Shown in pieces: positions 25,255 through 33,887 of a stretch of DNA of 64,000 nucleotides. The translations under genes were made by a program, and so were the position numbers. Positions within the stretch are counted from its first letter, which is position 1. Each line of letters begins with the position of its first letter. This DNA is from CAG-217 sp963605415. Its GTDB lineage: Bacteria; Bacillota; Clostridia; Oscillospirales; Acutalibacteraceae. The stretch covers positions 124,001 through 188,000 of the forward strand of contig CAVCUL010000002.1 in assembly GCA_963605415.1 (NCBI GenBank), read 5' to 3'. Below the pieces are notes generated by a model. It was not told where the DNA came from, did not search any database, and saw nothing but the letters and a program-made list of their open reading frames with translations.

Positions 25255-26133
25255 ATGTTCAGTCCGATTTTGCTGACCATCGGCGACAACATTGACCAGG
25301 CATTTTCTGCCTTTGATCTGTGGGTGTTCCGGTTCTTCGGCTCTATGCAGTGCGGGTTTTTGACCGGCGTTGCCAAGTTTTTTACCACCTTTGGGGACGA
25401 GAATTTCGTTATTCCCGTGGTGGTGCTGTCTGTGGTGCTGTGCTTTTTTAAGCGCACCCGCAAGTACGGCTTTTCCATTTTATTTGCCGTGATCATCGGC
25501 ACGCTGATTACCAATGTGATTGCCAAGCCGATGGTGCTGCGTATTCGACCGTACAATACTTTGCAGCAGAATGCGGATTACTGGGCCTGGTACATTGGCG
25601 CCGGGGCACTGAGCGAGAGCGATTACAGCTTCCCCTCCGGCCATACCACCTCTGCCGTTGAGGTAGCCACCGCACTGTTCCTGTGCTTTAAGAGCGATAA
25701 AAAGAAAATTGTCTGGCTGTTCCCCTGTGTGGCTCTGTGCACCATGGGCTCCCGGGTGTATCTGATGGTGCATTACGCCACCGATGTGTTGGGCGGTTTG
25801 CTGGTGGGCGTGATCGCCGCCGTTTGTGGCTACCTGCTGATGAAGCTGGTGATGAAAATCAAGGGCTTGGAAAAGGTGGACGCGGCCAAGCTGTTCAAAA
25901 AGGTGCCCGGCAAGGTGGGCTTTGCCTGCATTGGCGTGGCGGTCATCGGTATCTTCCTGTATGCGTTTATTCCCTCCCTCAGCGAGGGGGGCGCAGACAC
26001 CCAGCGCTGTGCCTATGTAGGGGACTATAATTGCTACAACGCCGCCCGGGTGGACGATGAGAAGTATCCGCCTATTGACGGCAAGGAATATTGCAAGATC
26101 CATTGGAAAGAACTGTCAGGCGTAAAGGAGTAA
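25255..26133 (+). CDS. PAP2-family membrane phosphatase
   Basis: A 292-residue multi-spanning enzyme of the phosphatidic acid phosphatase type 2 group, acting on lipid phosphates such as undecaprenyl diphosphate or phosphatidylglycerol phosphate. The three motifs are visible: KPMVLRIRPYN, YSFPSGHTTSAVE and SRVYLMVHYATDVLGG. A C-terminal part of about 60 residues (residues about 235-292) after the last membrane segment has several Cys (RCAYVGDYNCYNAARV, YCKIHWKEL) and may face outside. ATG 25255 follows AGAGGGG. The MIF-like gene starts 4 bases after the stop, so the two form an operon. Confidence 0.88.
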   Translation: MFSPILLTIGDNIDQAFSAFDLWVFRFFGSMQCGFLTGVAKFFTTFGDENFVIPVVVLSVVLCFFKRTRKYGFSILFAVIIGTLITNVIAKPMVLRIRPYNTLQQNADYWAWYIGAGALSESDYSFPSGHTTSAVEVATALFLCFKSDKKKIVWLFPCVALCTMGSRVYLMVHYATDVLGGLLVGVIAAVCGYLLMKLVMKIKGLEKVDAAKLFKKVPGKVGFACIGVAVIGIFLYAFIPSLSEGGADTQRCAYVGDYNCYNAARVDDEKYPPIDGKEYCKIHWKELSGVKE

Positions 26134-26137
26134 AGCC

Positions 26138-26476
26138 ATGCCTTTTATTGAAGTGAAGACCACAGAGGATCTGTCTGCCGTGGCAGCGGAACTGAAAAGT
26201 GAATTGGGCCACGCCATTACCGCCATTCCCGGCAAAAGCGAAAGCTGGCTGATGGTGAACCTGGTGGGTGAGCAAAAAATGTACTTCCAGGGCAGCGACG
26301 CACCCTGTGCCCTGTTTTCCGTGTCCATTTTCGGCACGGCAACGGACGAGGCCTACGACGATCTGACCCGCCGGTTGTGCGCCCTTGCCCAGCAGTATTT
26401 GCAGGTGCCGCCGGAGCGCACCTATGTGCGCTACCGAGAGGTGGACCACTGGGGCTATAACAATTTTAATTTCTGA
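26138..26476 (+). CDS. MIF-like tautomerase-superfamily protein
   Basis: A 112-residue homologue of macrophage migration inhibitory factor and phenylpyruvate tautomerase. Pro follows the initiator Met (MPFIEVKTTEDL) and would be the catalytic N-terminal base after Met removal. The family segments ITAIPGKSESWLMVNL, and CALFSVSIFG in the position of the third strand, are followed by the C-terminal YVRYREVDHWGYNNFNF. The length matches the 110-120 residues of MIF trimers. It is coupled to the PAP2 phosphatase gene. Whether it acts on host or bacterial substrates is unknown. Confidence 0.82.
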   Translation: MPFIEVKTTEDLSAVAAELKSELGHAITAIPGKSESWLMVNLVGEQKMYFQGSDAPCALFSVSIFGTATDEAYDDLTRRLCALAQQYLQVPPERTYVRYREVDHWGYNNFNF

Positions 26477-26481
26477 GCACC

Positions 26482-26511
26482 AAGCGCTGCGGGCAACTGC
26501 GGCGCTTTTGT
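26482..26511 (+). terminator. Terminator after the MIF-like gene
   Basis: AAGCGC (26482-26487) pairs with GCGCTT (26502-26507), with an inner GC/GC extension, followed by TTTGTT. Confidence 0.6.
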
Positions 26512-26545
26512 TATGATAAATTTGTGTTAAATCTCATAAGATTTC

Positions 26546-26574
26546 TGTACAAGGGGCTGTGGGTCTGTTACAAT
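26546..26574 (+). promoter_or_regulatory. Sigma-A promoter of uppP
   Basis: TGTACA (26546-26551), a 17-base spacer, and TACAAT (26569-26574), about 30 bases before the start. Confidence 0.6.
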
Positions 26575-26605
26575 AGAAAAAACGATAACGGAGGCAATAC
26601 AGTAT

Positions 26606-27439
26606 ATGAATTTGATCATTGAAATACTCAAGGCCATTGTGCTGGGCGTGGTAGAGGGCATTACCGAGTGGCTGCCCATCAGCTCCACCGGCCATATGAT
26701 CCTGGTGGACGAATTTTTGCACCTGAATGTGACACCTCAGTTCAAAGAAATGTTCTTAGTGGTGATCCAGCTGGGCGCCATTTTGGCCGTGGTGGTGCTG
26801 TACTGGCACAAGCTGTGGCCCTTTGGTATGGAGAACAAGCGCATTGTGCCTAAGAAAGACATTTGGCAAATGTGGCTCAAGGTGCTGGTCAGCTGCGTAC
26901 CGGCTGCTGTGGTGGGCGTGCTCTTTGACGATAAGCTGAACGCGCTGTTTTACAATTGGCAGACCGTGGCGATTATGCTCATTCTCTTTGGTATCTTCTT
27001 TTTGGTGGTGGAGACCTGGAACAAAGGCAAAACCGCCAAGATCAATTCCATTGGCGAGCTGACTTACACCTCTGCGCTGATTATTGGTATTTTTCAGCTG
27101 ATCGCGGCGGTGTTCCCGGGCACCTCCCGCAGCGGCGCCACCATTTTGGGCGCCATTCTCATTGGCGTGTCCCGCACGGTGGCGGCAGAGTACACCTTCT
27201 TCCTGGCGGTGCCGGTGATGTTTGGCGCCAGCGCGCTGAAGCTGGTCAAGTTCGGCTTCCACTTCACCTCTGCCGAGGCCATTTTGTTGGCTGTGGGTAT
27301 GGTGGTGGCTTTCCTGGTGTCCATCCTGGCCATCAAGTTCCTGATGGGGTACATCAAAAAGCACGACTTTAAGGCCTTTGGCTGGTATCGGATCGTTTTA
27401 GGCGCAGCGGTAATTTTGTACTTTGCGCTGGCTCGATAA
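26606..27439 (+). CDS. uppP: Undecaprenyl-diphosphate phosphatase
   Basis: Recycles undecaprenyl diphosphate to the monophosphate carrier for peptidoglycan synthesis; loss or overproduction alters bacitracin sensitivity. The two active-site blocks are present: EGITEWLPISSTGHMIL (about residues 16-32) and FPGTSRSGATILGAIL (about 170-185). There are about eight membrane segments. The 277-residue length is typical. It is a single-gene unit with its own promoter and terminator. Together with the PAP2 gene 470 bases upstream, two candidate lipid-phosphate phosphatases are neighbours. Confidence 0.97.
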   Translation: MNLIIEILKAIVLGVVEGITEWLPISSTGHMILVDEFLHLNVTPQFKEMFLVVIQLGAILAVVVLYWHKLWPFGMENKRIVPKKDIWQMWLKVLVSCVPAAVVGVLFDDKLNALFYNWQTVAIMLILFGIFFLVVETWNKGKTAKINSIGELTYTSALIIGIFQLIAAVFPGTSRSGATILGAILIGVSRTVAAEYTFFLAVPVMFGASALKLVKFGFHFTSAEAILLAVGMVVAFLVSILAIKFLMGYIKKHDFKAFGWYRIVLGAAVILYFALAR

Positions 27440-27450
27440 ATGCGTATTCG

Positions 27451-27477
27451 CCGCAGGTGAAAACCTGCGGCTTTTTT
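27451..27477 (+). terminator. Terminator of uppP
   Basis: CCGCAGGT pairs with ACCTGCGG around GAAA, followed by CTTTTTT. Confidence 0.92.
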
Positions 27478-27508
27478 GCGCCCTGCGGTGGCAATTCCTG
27501 TGGGAATA

Positions 27509-27517
27509 TGCTATACT
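27509..27517 (+). promoter_or_regulatory. Extended -10 promoter of recD2
   Basis: TGC precedes TATACT (27512-27517), an extended -10 element. The -35 position holds only the weak TGGCAA (27489-27494). The start codon lies 34 bases downstream. Confidence 0.55.
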
Positions 27518-27550
27518 GAAAGGTGAAATTAAGAGACTTTGGAGCAAGGT

Positions 27551-29791
27551 ATGGCAGAAGCGTATGAGAATTTGGCCGGTCGGGTGGAGGAGATCATTTA
27601 CCGCAACCCGGACAACGGCTACACCGTGCTGCAACTGAATACAGGCGAGGCCAATGTGGACGGCGAGACCGTGGCCGGTGAAATGCCTCCCATCAGCGAG
27701 GGGGAGGAGGCAGTGTTTCGGGGTCAATGGACCATGCACCCCCGCTTTGGCCGCCAATTTAAGGCGGTGCAGGTGACGGTGACCTTGCCCAAGGACGCCT
27801 CCGGCATTTTGCAATACCTGTCCGGCGGGATCATTAAGGGTATCGGCCCCTCAACGGCCACCAAGATCGTAGAGGCCTTTGGCGCCGACAGCTTGCAGGT
27901 GATCGAGAAGGAGCCGGAGCGGCTGGCAGAGCTAAAGGGGATCAGCCGCAGTATGGCCAAGAAGATCAGCCGGGAGTACCAAAACCAGTTTGCCTCCCGC
28001 CAGGCGTTGGAGGCGCTGGCCGGGATGGGCTTTACTCAGGGAGAGGCGTTTAAGGCCTTTTCCCTTTTTGGGCCGGAAGCGCCGGAGATTTTGGCGGAGA
28101 ACCCCTATGCCTTTGTGACCACCGGCAACGATCAGGGCATTGCCTTTGAGCGTGCCCAGGAGATCGCGGAGGAACTGCCCCAGGCGCCGGACCCGGGTTA
28201 TCGGGACCAGGCGGCGGTGATCTATGTGGTGCAGTATAATTTGAAGAACGGCCACACCTGCCTGCCCCGGCGCAAGGTGATCCAGACGGCGGTGGCCGGG
28301 CTGGATATGACCGAGGACCGGGCGGAGATGGCGCTGGACAACGCCTTGGAGGCGCGCCAGCTGGTGCAGGAGCAGATGGACGGACGGCCGTTCCTGTTTT
28401 TACCCCATATTTATGACGCGGAGCAGGGGATCGGCCAGCGGATCCGGGTGATGACCCAGTACCCGCCCCGGGAGTGCGAGATCTTCACTTCCGAGATCCT
28501 GGCCTATGAGGGCGCTAACGGTATTGAACTGGACGAAAAGCAGCGCCGAGCCATTGAGATCGCCACCCAAAAGGGCCTGCTGATCTTGACCGGCGGCCCG
28601 GGCACCGGCAAGACCACTACCGTTAAGGGCATTATTACCATGATGAAGAACCGGGGGCTGCGGGTGGCGCTGGCGGCGCCTACCGGTCGGGCTGCCCAGC
28701 GTATGACGGAGCTCACCGGCAGCGAGGCCAAGACCATTCACCGCCTGCTGGAGACCGAGCGGCGGGACGGCGAGCCGGAGCCGACTTTTGTTCACAATTT
28801 GCGCAATCCGCTGGATCTGGACGCGGTGATCGTGGACGAACTGTCTATGGTCGATGTGCTGCTCTTCTCCGCGCTGTTAGACGCGCTGCCGCTCCATTGC
28901 CGCCTGATCTTGGTAGGCGATGTGGACCAGCTGCCGCCGGTGGGGGCGGGCAATGTGCTCTCGGACCTGATCGCCGGTGGACTGATCGATGTGATCAGCC
29001 TGGACAAAGTGTTTCGCCAGGCGCGGAAAAGCCGTATCGTCACCAATGCGCACCGGGTGGTGGCCGGTGAAATGCCGGAGCTGGACTGCAACACCCCGGA
29101 CTCAGACTTCTTTTTCTTAAATACAGCGTCCGTGTATGCGGTGCCCCACAAGGTGGTAGAGCTGGTGACCCGGCGTATTCCTGCCGGTTACGGACTGGAC
29201 AGCATAAAGGACATTCAGGTACTGTGCCCCTCTCGCAAGGGGGCTGCCGGCACCGAGTACCTGAATACCCAGTTGCAGGCGGCGCTGAACCCGCCGGACA
29301 AGCACAAGGCGGAATTGGTGACCATGGGTCGCACCCTGCGGGAGGGCGACCGGGTCATGCAGATCAAAAACAACTACGATGTGCCCTGGTTTAAGAAAAA
29401 CGGTGACAGCGGCGCCGGGGTATTCAACGGCGATATTGGCATTCTCACCCGCATTGACCGGGGGCAGGATATTCTGAATGTGCAGTTTGATGATCGGGAG
29501 GCCATGTACTCCCTGCAAAATGCGGATCAGCTGGACCTGGCCTACGCCATGACCGTGCATAAGAGCCAAGGCTCGGAGTTCTCCGCGGTGGTGATGCCCA
29601 CCATCGGTGCGTCGCCCAAGCTGTGCTATCGCAATTTGTTCTATACCGCCCTGACCCGTGCCAAGTCCCTGCTGATCCTGGTAGGCACGCGGGAGAGCAT
29701 ACAGGCCATGGTGACGAATGATAAAAAAATGCTGCGGTACAGCGGGCTTGTTCATTTTTTATCTGTTGACAACGACGGCCCGATACAGTAG
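27551..29791 (+). CDS. recD2: RecD2-type 5'-3' DNA helicase
   Basis: A superfamily 1B helicase of the RecD2/YrrC type, acting in DNA repair without RecBC. The N-terminal OB-like domain and helix-hairpin-helix region (GIIKGIGPSTATKIVEAFG, about residues 90-110) mark RecD2. The motor has Walker A GGPGTGKTTT (about residue 348), VIVDELSMVD, GDVDQLPPVG and the C-terminal AMTVHKSQGSEF. ATG 27551 follows GGAG by 6 bases and gives 746 residues; a TTG 12 bases upstream is possible but has no spaced site. The 3' end contains the promoter of the next gene. Confidence 0.95.
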   Translation: MAEAYENLAGRVEEIIYRNPDNGYTVLQLNTGEANVDGETVAGEMPPISEGEEAVFRGQWTMHPRFGRQFKAVQVTVTLPKDASGILQYLSGGIIKGIGPSTATKIVEAFGADSLQVIEKEPERLAELKGISRSMAKKISREYQNQFASRQALEALAGMGFTQGEAFKAFSLFGPEAPEILAENPYAFVTTGNDQGIAFERAQEIAEELPQAPDPGYRDQAAVIYVVQYNLKNGHTCLPRRKVIQTAVAGLDMTEDRAEMALDNALEARQLVQEQMDGRPFLFLPHIYDAEQGIGQRIRVMTQYPPRECEIFTSEILAYEGANGIELDEKQRRAIEIATQKGLLILTGGPGTGKTTTVKGIITMMKNRGLRVALAAPTGRAAQRMTELTGSEAKTIHRLLETERRDGEPEPTFVHNLRNPLDLDAVIVDELSMVDVLLFSALLDALPLHCRLILVGDVDQLPPVGAGNVLSDLIAGGLIDVISLDKVFRQARKSRIVTNAHRVVAGEMPELDCNTPDSDFFFLNTASVYAVPHKVVELVTRRIPAGYGLDSIKDIQVLCPSRKGAAGTEYLNTQLQAALNPPDKHKAELVTMGRTLREGDRVMQIKNNYDVPWFKKNGDSGAGVFNGDIGILTRIDRGQDILNVQFDDREAMYSLQNADQLDLAYAMTVHKSQGSEFSAVVMPTIGASPKLCYRNLFYTALTRAKSLLILVGTRESIQAMVTNDKKMLRYSGLVHFLSVDNDGPIQ

Positions 29792-29794
29792 CAT
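29766..29794 (+). promoter_or_regulatory. Promoter of the mreB-like/ECF operon, inside recD2
   Basis: Perfect TTGACA (29766-29771), a 17-base spacer, and TAGCAT (29789-29794). The -35 is within the last codons of recD2. Confidence 0.65.
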
Positions 29795-29828
29795 ATAGAA
29801 AAGTGATTTTTGTTTAGGACGGATGTTT

Positions 29829-30860
29829 ATGTTTGGATATGATTTGGGCATTGATCTGGGCACCACCAATATTGTGATCGGCGTGCCCGGCAAGGGCATA
29901 CGGCTGGACGAGCCGGCCTATGTGGCCTATGATGAGGAAAAAGAGAAGGTGCTGTACGCCGGTAAGCGGGCCTACTTCTTAGAGGGGCGCGAGCCGGAGG
30001 GCCTGCGTGTGGAGCGTCCCATTCTCTCCGGCGTGGTGGGCCATTATGAGTTGGCCCAGCAGATGATGCGCCATTTTATCAATAAAGTGATCGGTAACAG
30101 CCTGTTTAAGCCCCGCGTGGTTGTGTCTGTGCCGGCTATGCACACGGATGTGGAAAAGCGCACCATTGTGTCCGTCATGATCCACGCCGGAGCCCGCTCC
30201 GTGTGCCTGGTGGAGGAGCCGCTGTGTGCCGCCTTCGGCGCCGGGATCGACCCTATGCAGCCCTCCGGCGCTTTTGTGATCGACCTGGGCGGCGGCACGG
30301 TGGATATGGCGGTGATCAGCCAGGGGGCCATGAGTCAGTCTGAGTCCCTGAAAGTGGGGGGCAACGACCTGGACGCAGAGATCGTTAAGTACTTGCGTGA
30401 GGCGCACGATGTGGCCGTTGGCCTGCGCACCGCAGAGGAGATCAAGCGCACGGTGGCCTGCGCCCTGCCCAGAGAGGAAGATGTGACCACCTATGCCAAG
30501 GGCCAGGACCTGCTCACCGGTCTGCCCCGGGAGGTGGAGATCAGCGGCAACGCCCTGTACCTGGCGCTACAACCGTATTTTGAGACGGTGGCGGAGCATG
30601 CGGGGGCGCTGTTTGAGCGCACCTCGCCCCAGCTGGTCACGGACATTGGCAACACCGGCGTGCTGCTCACCGGCGGCGGTGCCAATATTTGTAATATCGA
30701 CCGTCTGTTCTCAGACGCACTGGGCGGCGTGCCGGTGCGCAAGGCCACGGACGAAATGCACTGCGTGGCCAAGGGCTGCGTGGTGGCGCTGGAAAAAATG
30801 CATCTTCTGGATCAGTACGGCTATCGGTATCAGACCAAAGAAGACGCCCATATTCGCTGA
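29829..30860 (+). CDS. MreB/Mbl-like bacterial actin
   Basis: An actin-fold ATPase that forms membrane filaments guiding side-wall synthesis. Phosphate 1 is GIDLGTTNIVIGV, then GKGIRLDEPAYVAYD; phosphate 2 is VIDLGGGTVDMAVIS; the adenosine motif is LLTGGGANICNIDRLF. AEEIKRTVACAL matches the MreB nucleotide-proximal helix. I prefer ATG 29829 because AGGA (29816-29819) is too close to ATG 29823. At 343 residues it is of normal length but diverged in several motifs, for example GTTN instead of GTAN. There are no mreC/mreD neighbours; instead the stop overlaps the EcfT start (TGATG), an unusual setting. Confidence 0.88.
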   Translation: MFGYDLGIDLGTTNIVIGVPGKGIRLDEPAYVAYDEEKEKVLYAGKRAYFLEGREPEGLRVERPILSGVVGHYELAQQMMRHFINKVIGNSLFKPRVVVSVPAMHTDVEKRTIVSVMIHAGARSVCLVEEPLCAAFGAGIDPMQPSGAFVIDLGGGTVDMAVISQGAMSQSESLKVGGNDLDAEIVKYLREAHDVAVGLRTAEEIKRTVACALPREEDVTTYAKGQDLLTGLPREVEISGNALYLALQPYFETVAEHAGALFERTSPQLVTDIGNTGVLLTGGGANICNIDRLFSDALGGVPVRKATDEMHCVAKGCVVALEKMHLLDQYGYRYQTKEDAHIR

Positions 30861-31717
30861 TGGTTCGGTTTGCCAAGTGGCACCCATTGGTGCAATTTTG
30901 TTACTTTTTATGCGTATTGCTGCTCACTTGCCTGAGCCGACACCCGGTGCCGGTGGCGCTGTCCCTGTTGGGGGCGGCGGTGTACCTGCTGCTGACGGAT
31001 GGCCGCCGCAGCCTGCGCAGTCTTTTGTGCGTGCCGGTGCTGGTGGCGCTGGTGGGCGGCTTTAACTTTTTATTTGCCCACTGGGGTGTAACGGTACTCT
31101 TTAGTCGGGGCGACACCCAGTTCACCTTGGAGAGCCTGATTTACGGCTGCTTTCAGGGGGGCATATTTGCCGGGGTGGTGCTGTGGCTGGCGGTGTTTGG
31201 CCGTGTGCTGGGCAGCGATCGGCTGCTGGCGGTCACCGGCCGTGCGGCGCCCCGCTTTTCTCTTTTATTTTCTATGACTTTAGGGTGCATTGCCCGCTTT
31301 CGGGAGAATGCACGGCGGATCCGCCTGGCTCGTGCCGGTGCGGGACTGGCGAAAGAAAAGCCCCTGCACGAGGCGCTGGATCAGTTCTCTACGCTGGTCA
31401 CCTTGTCCCTGGAGGGGAGTATGACCACGGCAGACGCTATGCGCGCACGGGGCTACGGCAAGGGCCGCCGCCGGGTGTACGATCCGTTTACATTCGGCGT
31501 GGCGGACGGCATGGGGCTGGCAGTGGTGCTCCTGCTGAGTATCACGGTGCTGGCGGTGGCGCTCACCGGCGGCTTTACATTTTATTTTGACCCGGAGCTG
31601 GAATGGGTCACCCTGTCTCCCTTAGGGGCGGCGGCAGCGGGCGCGCTTTGTTTTTGCCCGGCGATCTCAAATGTAGGGGAGGCACTGCAATGGCGGCGAT
31701 TGAAGTGGAAAAACTGA
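30860..31717 (+). CDS. ecfT: Energy-coupling factor transporter transmembrane protein EcfT
   Basis: The T component of an ECF vitamin transporter; it couples the ATPases to the substrate-binding S component. The 285-residue protein has about five membrane segments and the ATPase-contacting motifs, including ADAMRARGYGKGRRR (the Ala-Arg-Gly coupling motif, about residues 192-206) and an earlier RLARAGAGLA. Its start overlaps the mreB-like stop by one base, and its end overlaps the ATPase gene by 28 bases. The order T-(A-A)-S is complete within 3 kb. Confidence 0.88.
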   Translation: MVRFAKWHPLVQFCYFLCVLLLTCLSRHPVPVALSLLGAAVYLLLTDGRRSLRSLLCVPVLVALVGGFNFLFAHWGVTVLFSRGDTQFTLESLIYGCFQGGIFAGVVLWLAVFGRVLGSDRLLAVTGRAAPRFSLLFSMTLGCIARFRENARRIRLARAGAGLAKEKPLHEALDQFSTLVTLSLEGSMTTADAMRARGYGKGRRRVYDPFTFGVADGMGLAVVLLLSITVLAVALTGGFTFYFDPELEWVTLSPLGAAAAGALCFCPAISNVGEALQWRRLKWKN

Positions 31718-33168
31718 ATTTCACCTACCCGGACGCCGACAGTGCGGCGCTCTCCGATGTGACTTTTTCCATTCCGGCGGGGGGCTTTTATTTGCTGATG
31801 GGTCCCTCCGGCAGCGGTAAAAGCACTTTGCTGCGGCTGCTGCAAGGGGAGATCGCGCCCCACGGTGCGTTGACCGGGCAGCTGCACTGTGACGGCCCGG
31901 CAGGCTTCGTTTTTCAAAATCCGCAGGACAGTATGGTCACGGACAGCGTGCAGCGGGAACTGGCGTTCTCGCCGGAGCACGCCGGGCTGGACGGTGCTGC
32001 CGTGGCACGGCGGGTGGGGGAGTGCGCCGCATTCTTTCATTTGGAGCCGCTGATGGAACGCACCACCGCTTCTTTGTCCGGTGGGGAGCAGCAGCTGCTG
32101 TCCCTGGCGGCGGCTATGACCGGTTCGCCCCGGGTGCTTTTGCTGGACGAGCCTTGCGCAGCGCTGGACCCGGCAGCGGAAGAAAAATTTTTGCAGGTGC
32201 TGCTGCGGCTGAACCGAGAGCTGGGCGTAACGGTGCTGATGAGCACCCACACCCCCGGCGCAGCCCTGGCCCAGGCGGACGGCGTGCTGCTGCTTAACGC
32301 CGGGCGCTGCACCTGTTATGACGATCCCCGGGCCTTTGCCTGCGCCTTGCGGCAAAGCGGCGACCCGATGTTGCAGGCGCTGCCGGTGGGGGCGATCTTG
32401 TTTGATGAAGTGCCGCTGACGGTGCGGGAGGCCCAGCCTTTGGCCGCCCACCTGCGGTGCAAACCGGCGCCTGCGCCTCAACCTGCGGGCAAGCCGGTGC
32501 TGACCTTAAAAGAAATTTGCTTTGCTTATGAGAAAAAGAGCGCCGATGTGCTCTTTCGCCTGTCCCTGACCTTAACGGCCGGCAAGTGCTACGCTATTGT
32601 AGGCGCCAACGGCAGCGGCAAAAGCACCCTGCTGGGGGTGATGGCCGGTGTACTGAAGCCCTATGCGGGCAAGGTGCAACGCCCGGTGCCCACCGCCCTG
32701 CTGCCCCAAACGGTGCAGTACCTGTTTACCCGGGATCGGGTGGATCAGCTGGTGCAGCCGGAAATATTACGGCAGCTGGGCATTGCCCACCTGGCCGCCC
32801 GGCACCCGCTGGATCTGTCCGGCGGCGAGAGCCGACTGGTGGGGCTGGGTATGGTGCTGGACACCGGCGCTGATGTGCTGCTGCTGGACGAGCCTACCGC
32901 CGGGTTGGACGCCGGTGCAAAAGCACAATTGGGCGCCCAGCTGCGCCGCCTGTGCGCTGCCGGTAAAACGGTGGTGCTGGTGACCCACGATCTGGATTTT
33001 GCCGGTACTTACAGTGATGAAGCGGCCTTTCTGTGCAATCGGGTGGTGACCCCGCCCCGGCCCCGGCGGGCATTCTTTGCCGGTATGGAGCTGTACACCA
33101 CCGGCGTGCGCCGGGTGACCTGCCGGGCGCTGCCGGACGCCGTATCGCCGGAGGACCTGGTCTTATGA
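31690..33168 (+). CDS. ECF transporter ATPase, two ABC domains fused
   Basis: A 492-residue protein holding two ABC ATPase domains that are separate EcfA1 and EcfA2 in most Bacillota. Domain 1 (about 1-245) has MGPSGSGKSTLLRLL, signature LSGGEQQLLSLAAAM and Walker B VLLLDEPCAALDP. Domain 2 (about 270-492) has VGANGSGKSTLLGVM, LSGGESRLVGLGMVL and VLLLDEPTAGLDA. Both sites look intact. ATG 31690 has AGGGGAGG 8 bases upstream and lies inside the ecfT end. Double-domain ECF ATPases are known (for example YkoD). ATGA overlap with the S component. Confidence 0.92.
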   Translation: MAAIEVEKLNFTYPDADSAALSDVTFSIPAGGFYLLMGPSGSGKSTLLRLLQGEIAPHGALTGQLHCDGPAGFVFQNPQDSMVTDSVQRELAFSPEHAGLDGAAVARRVGECAAFFHLEPLMERTTASLSGGEQQLLSLAAAMTGSPRVLLLDEPCAALDPAAEEKFLQVLLRLNRELGVTVLMSTHTPGAALAQADGVLLLNAGRCTCYDDPRAFACALRQSGDPMLQALPVGAILFDEVPLTVREAQPLAAHLRCKPAPAPQPAGKPVLTLKEICFAYEKKSADVLFRLSLTLTAGKCYAIVGANGSGKSTLLGVMAGVLKPYAGKVQRPVPTALLPQTVQYLFTRDRVDQLVQPEILRQLGIAHLAARHPLDLSGGESRLVGLGMVLDTGADVLLLDEPTAGLDAGAKAQLGAQLRRLCAAGKTVVLVTHDLDFAGTYSDEAAFLCNRVVTPPRPRRAFFAGMELYTTGVRRVTCRALPDAVSPEDLVL

Positions 33169-33887
33169 AACGGGTGCTCCTGACGATTTTGTTTTTGATT
33201 TTACCGGTGCTGCTGGTGGTGTGGCAGGTGTGCTTTGCAGACACCACCTCCTGGTATCTGGTGGCGGCGGTTTTGCTGCTGCTCAGCGCGCTGCCGTTCT
33301 TTTTGCACCTGGAGCGAAAGCCGGTCTCTGCCCGGGAGATGGCGCTGCTGTCCGCCTTAACGGCGCTGGCGGTGGTCAGCCGGGCGGTGTTCTATCTGAT
33401 CCCCCAGGTGAAGCCCATTGCCGCGGTGGTGATCGTGGCCGGTATGTGTCTTGGCCCCTTTTCCGGCTATATGGTGGGGGCGCTGTCCGCCTTTTTGTCC
33501 AACTTCCTGTTTGGGCAGGGGATATGGACCCCTTTCCAAATGGTGGCGCTGGGGCTGGTAGGACTGCTGGCCGGTGTGCTGCTGCGCCCCGGTCGGGTGA
33601 ACCGCTGGGTGCTGGCGCTGGTGGGCTTCTTTTTAGCCACGGTGGTGTACGGGCTGGTGGTGGATCTGAGCACGGTTTTAATGACGGTGACGGACTTTAC
33701 CTGGCCTGCGGTGTTGGCGGTGTATGCCGCCGGTGCGCCTTTCGATCTGGTATTCGGCGGGTCTACCGCAGTCTTTCTGGTACTGTTTGGCGCCCCGCTG
33801 GAGCAAAAGATTACCCGCCTGCAACGAAAATACGGCCTGCTGGAGCGCAAAGCCACCGCAGGGGATAAGGAGAATTGCCATGAATAA
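33165..33887 (+). CDS. ECF transporter S component, substrate unknown
   Basis: A 240-residue, six- or seven-span membrane protein expected to bind the vitamin or cofactor for the ECF module encoded just upstream. The region VAGMCLGPFSGYMVGALSAF followed by FGQGIWTPFQMVALGLVGLLAG is typical of one large group of S components, some of which are linked to cobalamin or other cofactors. The sequence alone does not fix the substrate. The N-terminal 50 residues add a membrane hairpin. No riboswitch is visible upstream of the operon. Confidence 0.82.
   Translation: MKRVLLTILFLILPVLLVVWQVCFADTTSWYLVAAVLLLLSALPFFLHLERKPVSAREMALLSALTALAVVSRAVFYLIPQVKPIAAVVIVAGMCLGPFSGYMVGALSAFLSNFLFGQGIWTPFQMVALGLVGLLAGVLLRPGRVNRWVLALVGFFLATVVYGLVVDLSTVLMTVTDFTWPAVLAVYAAGAPFDLVFGGSTAVFLVLFGAPLEQKITRLQRKYGLLERKATAGDKENCHE

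Noticed and set aside
30860..33200. Riboswitch for the ECF transporter
   Set aside because: The transporter genes overlap their neighbours and the only upstream leader is the short stretch before the mreB-like gene, too short for a cofactor riboswitch.
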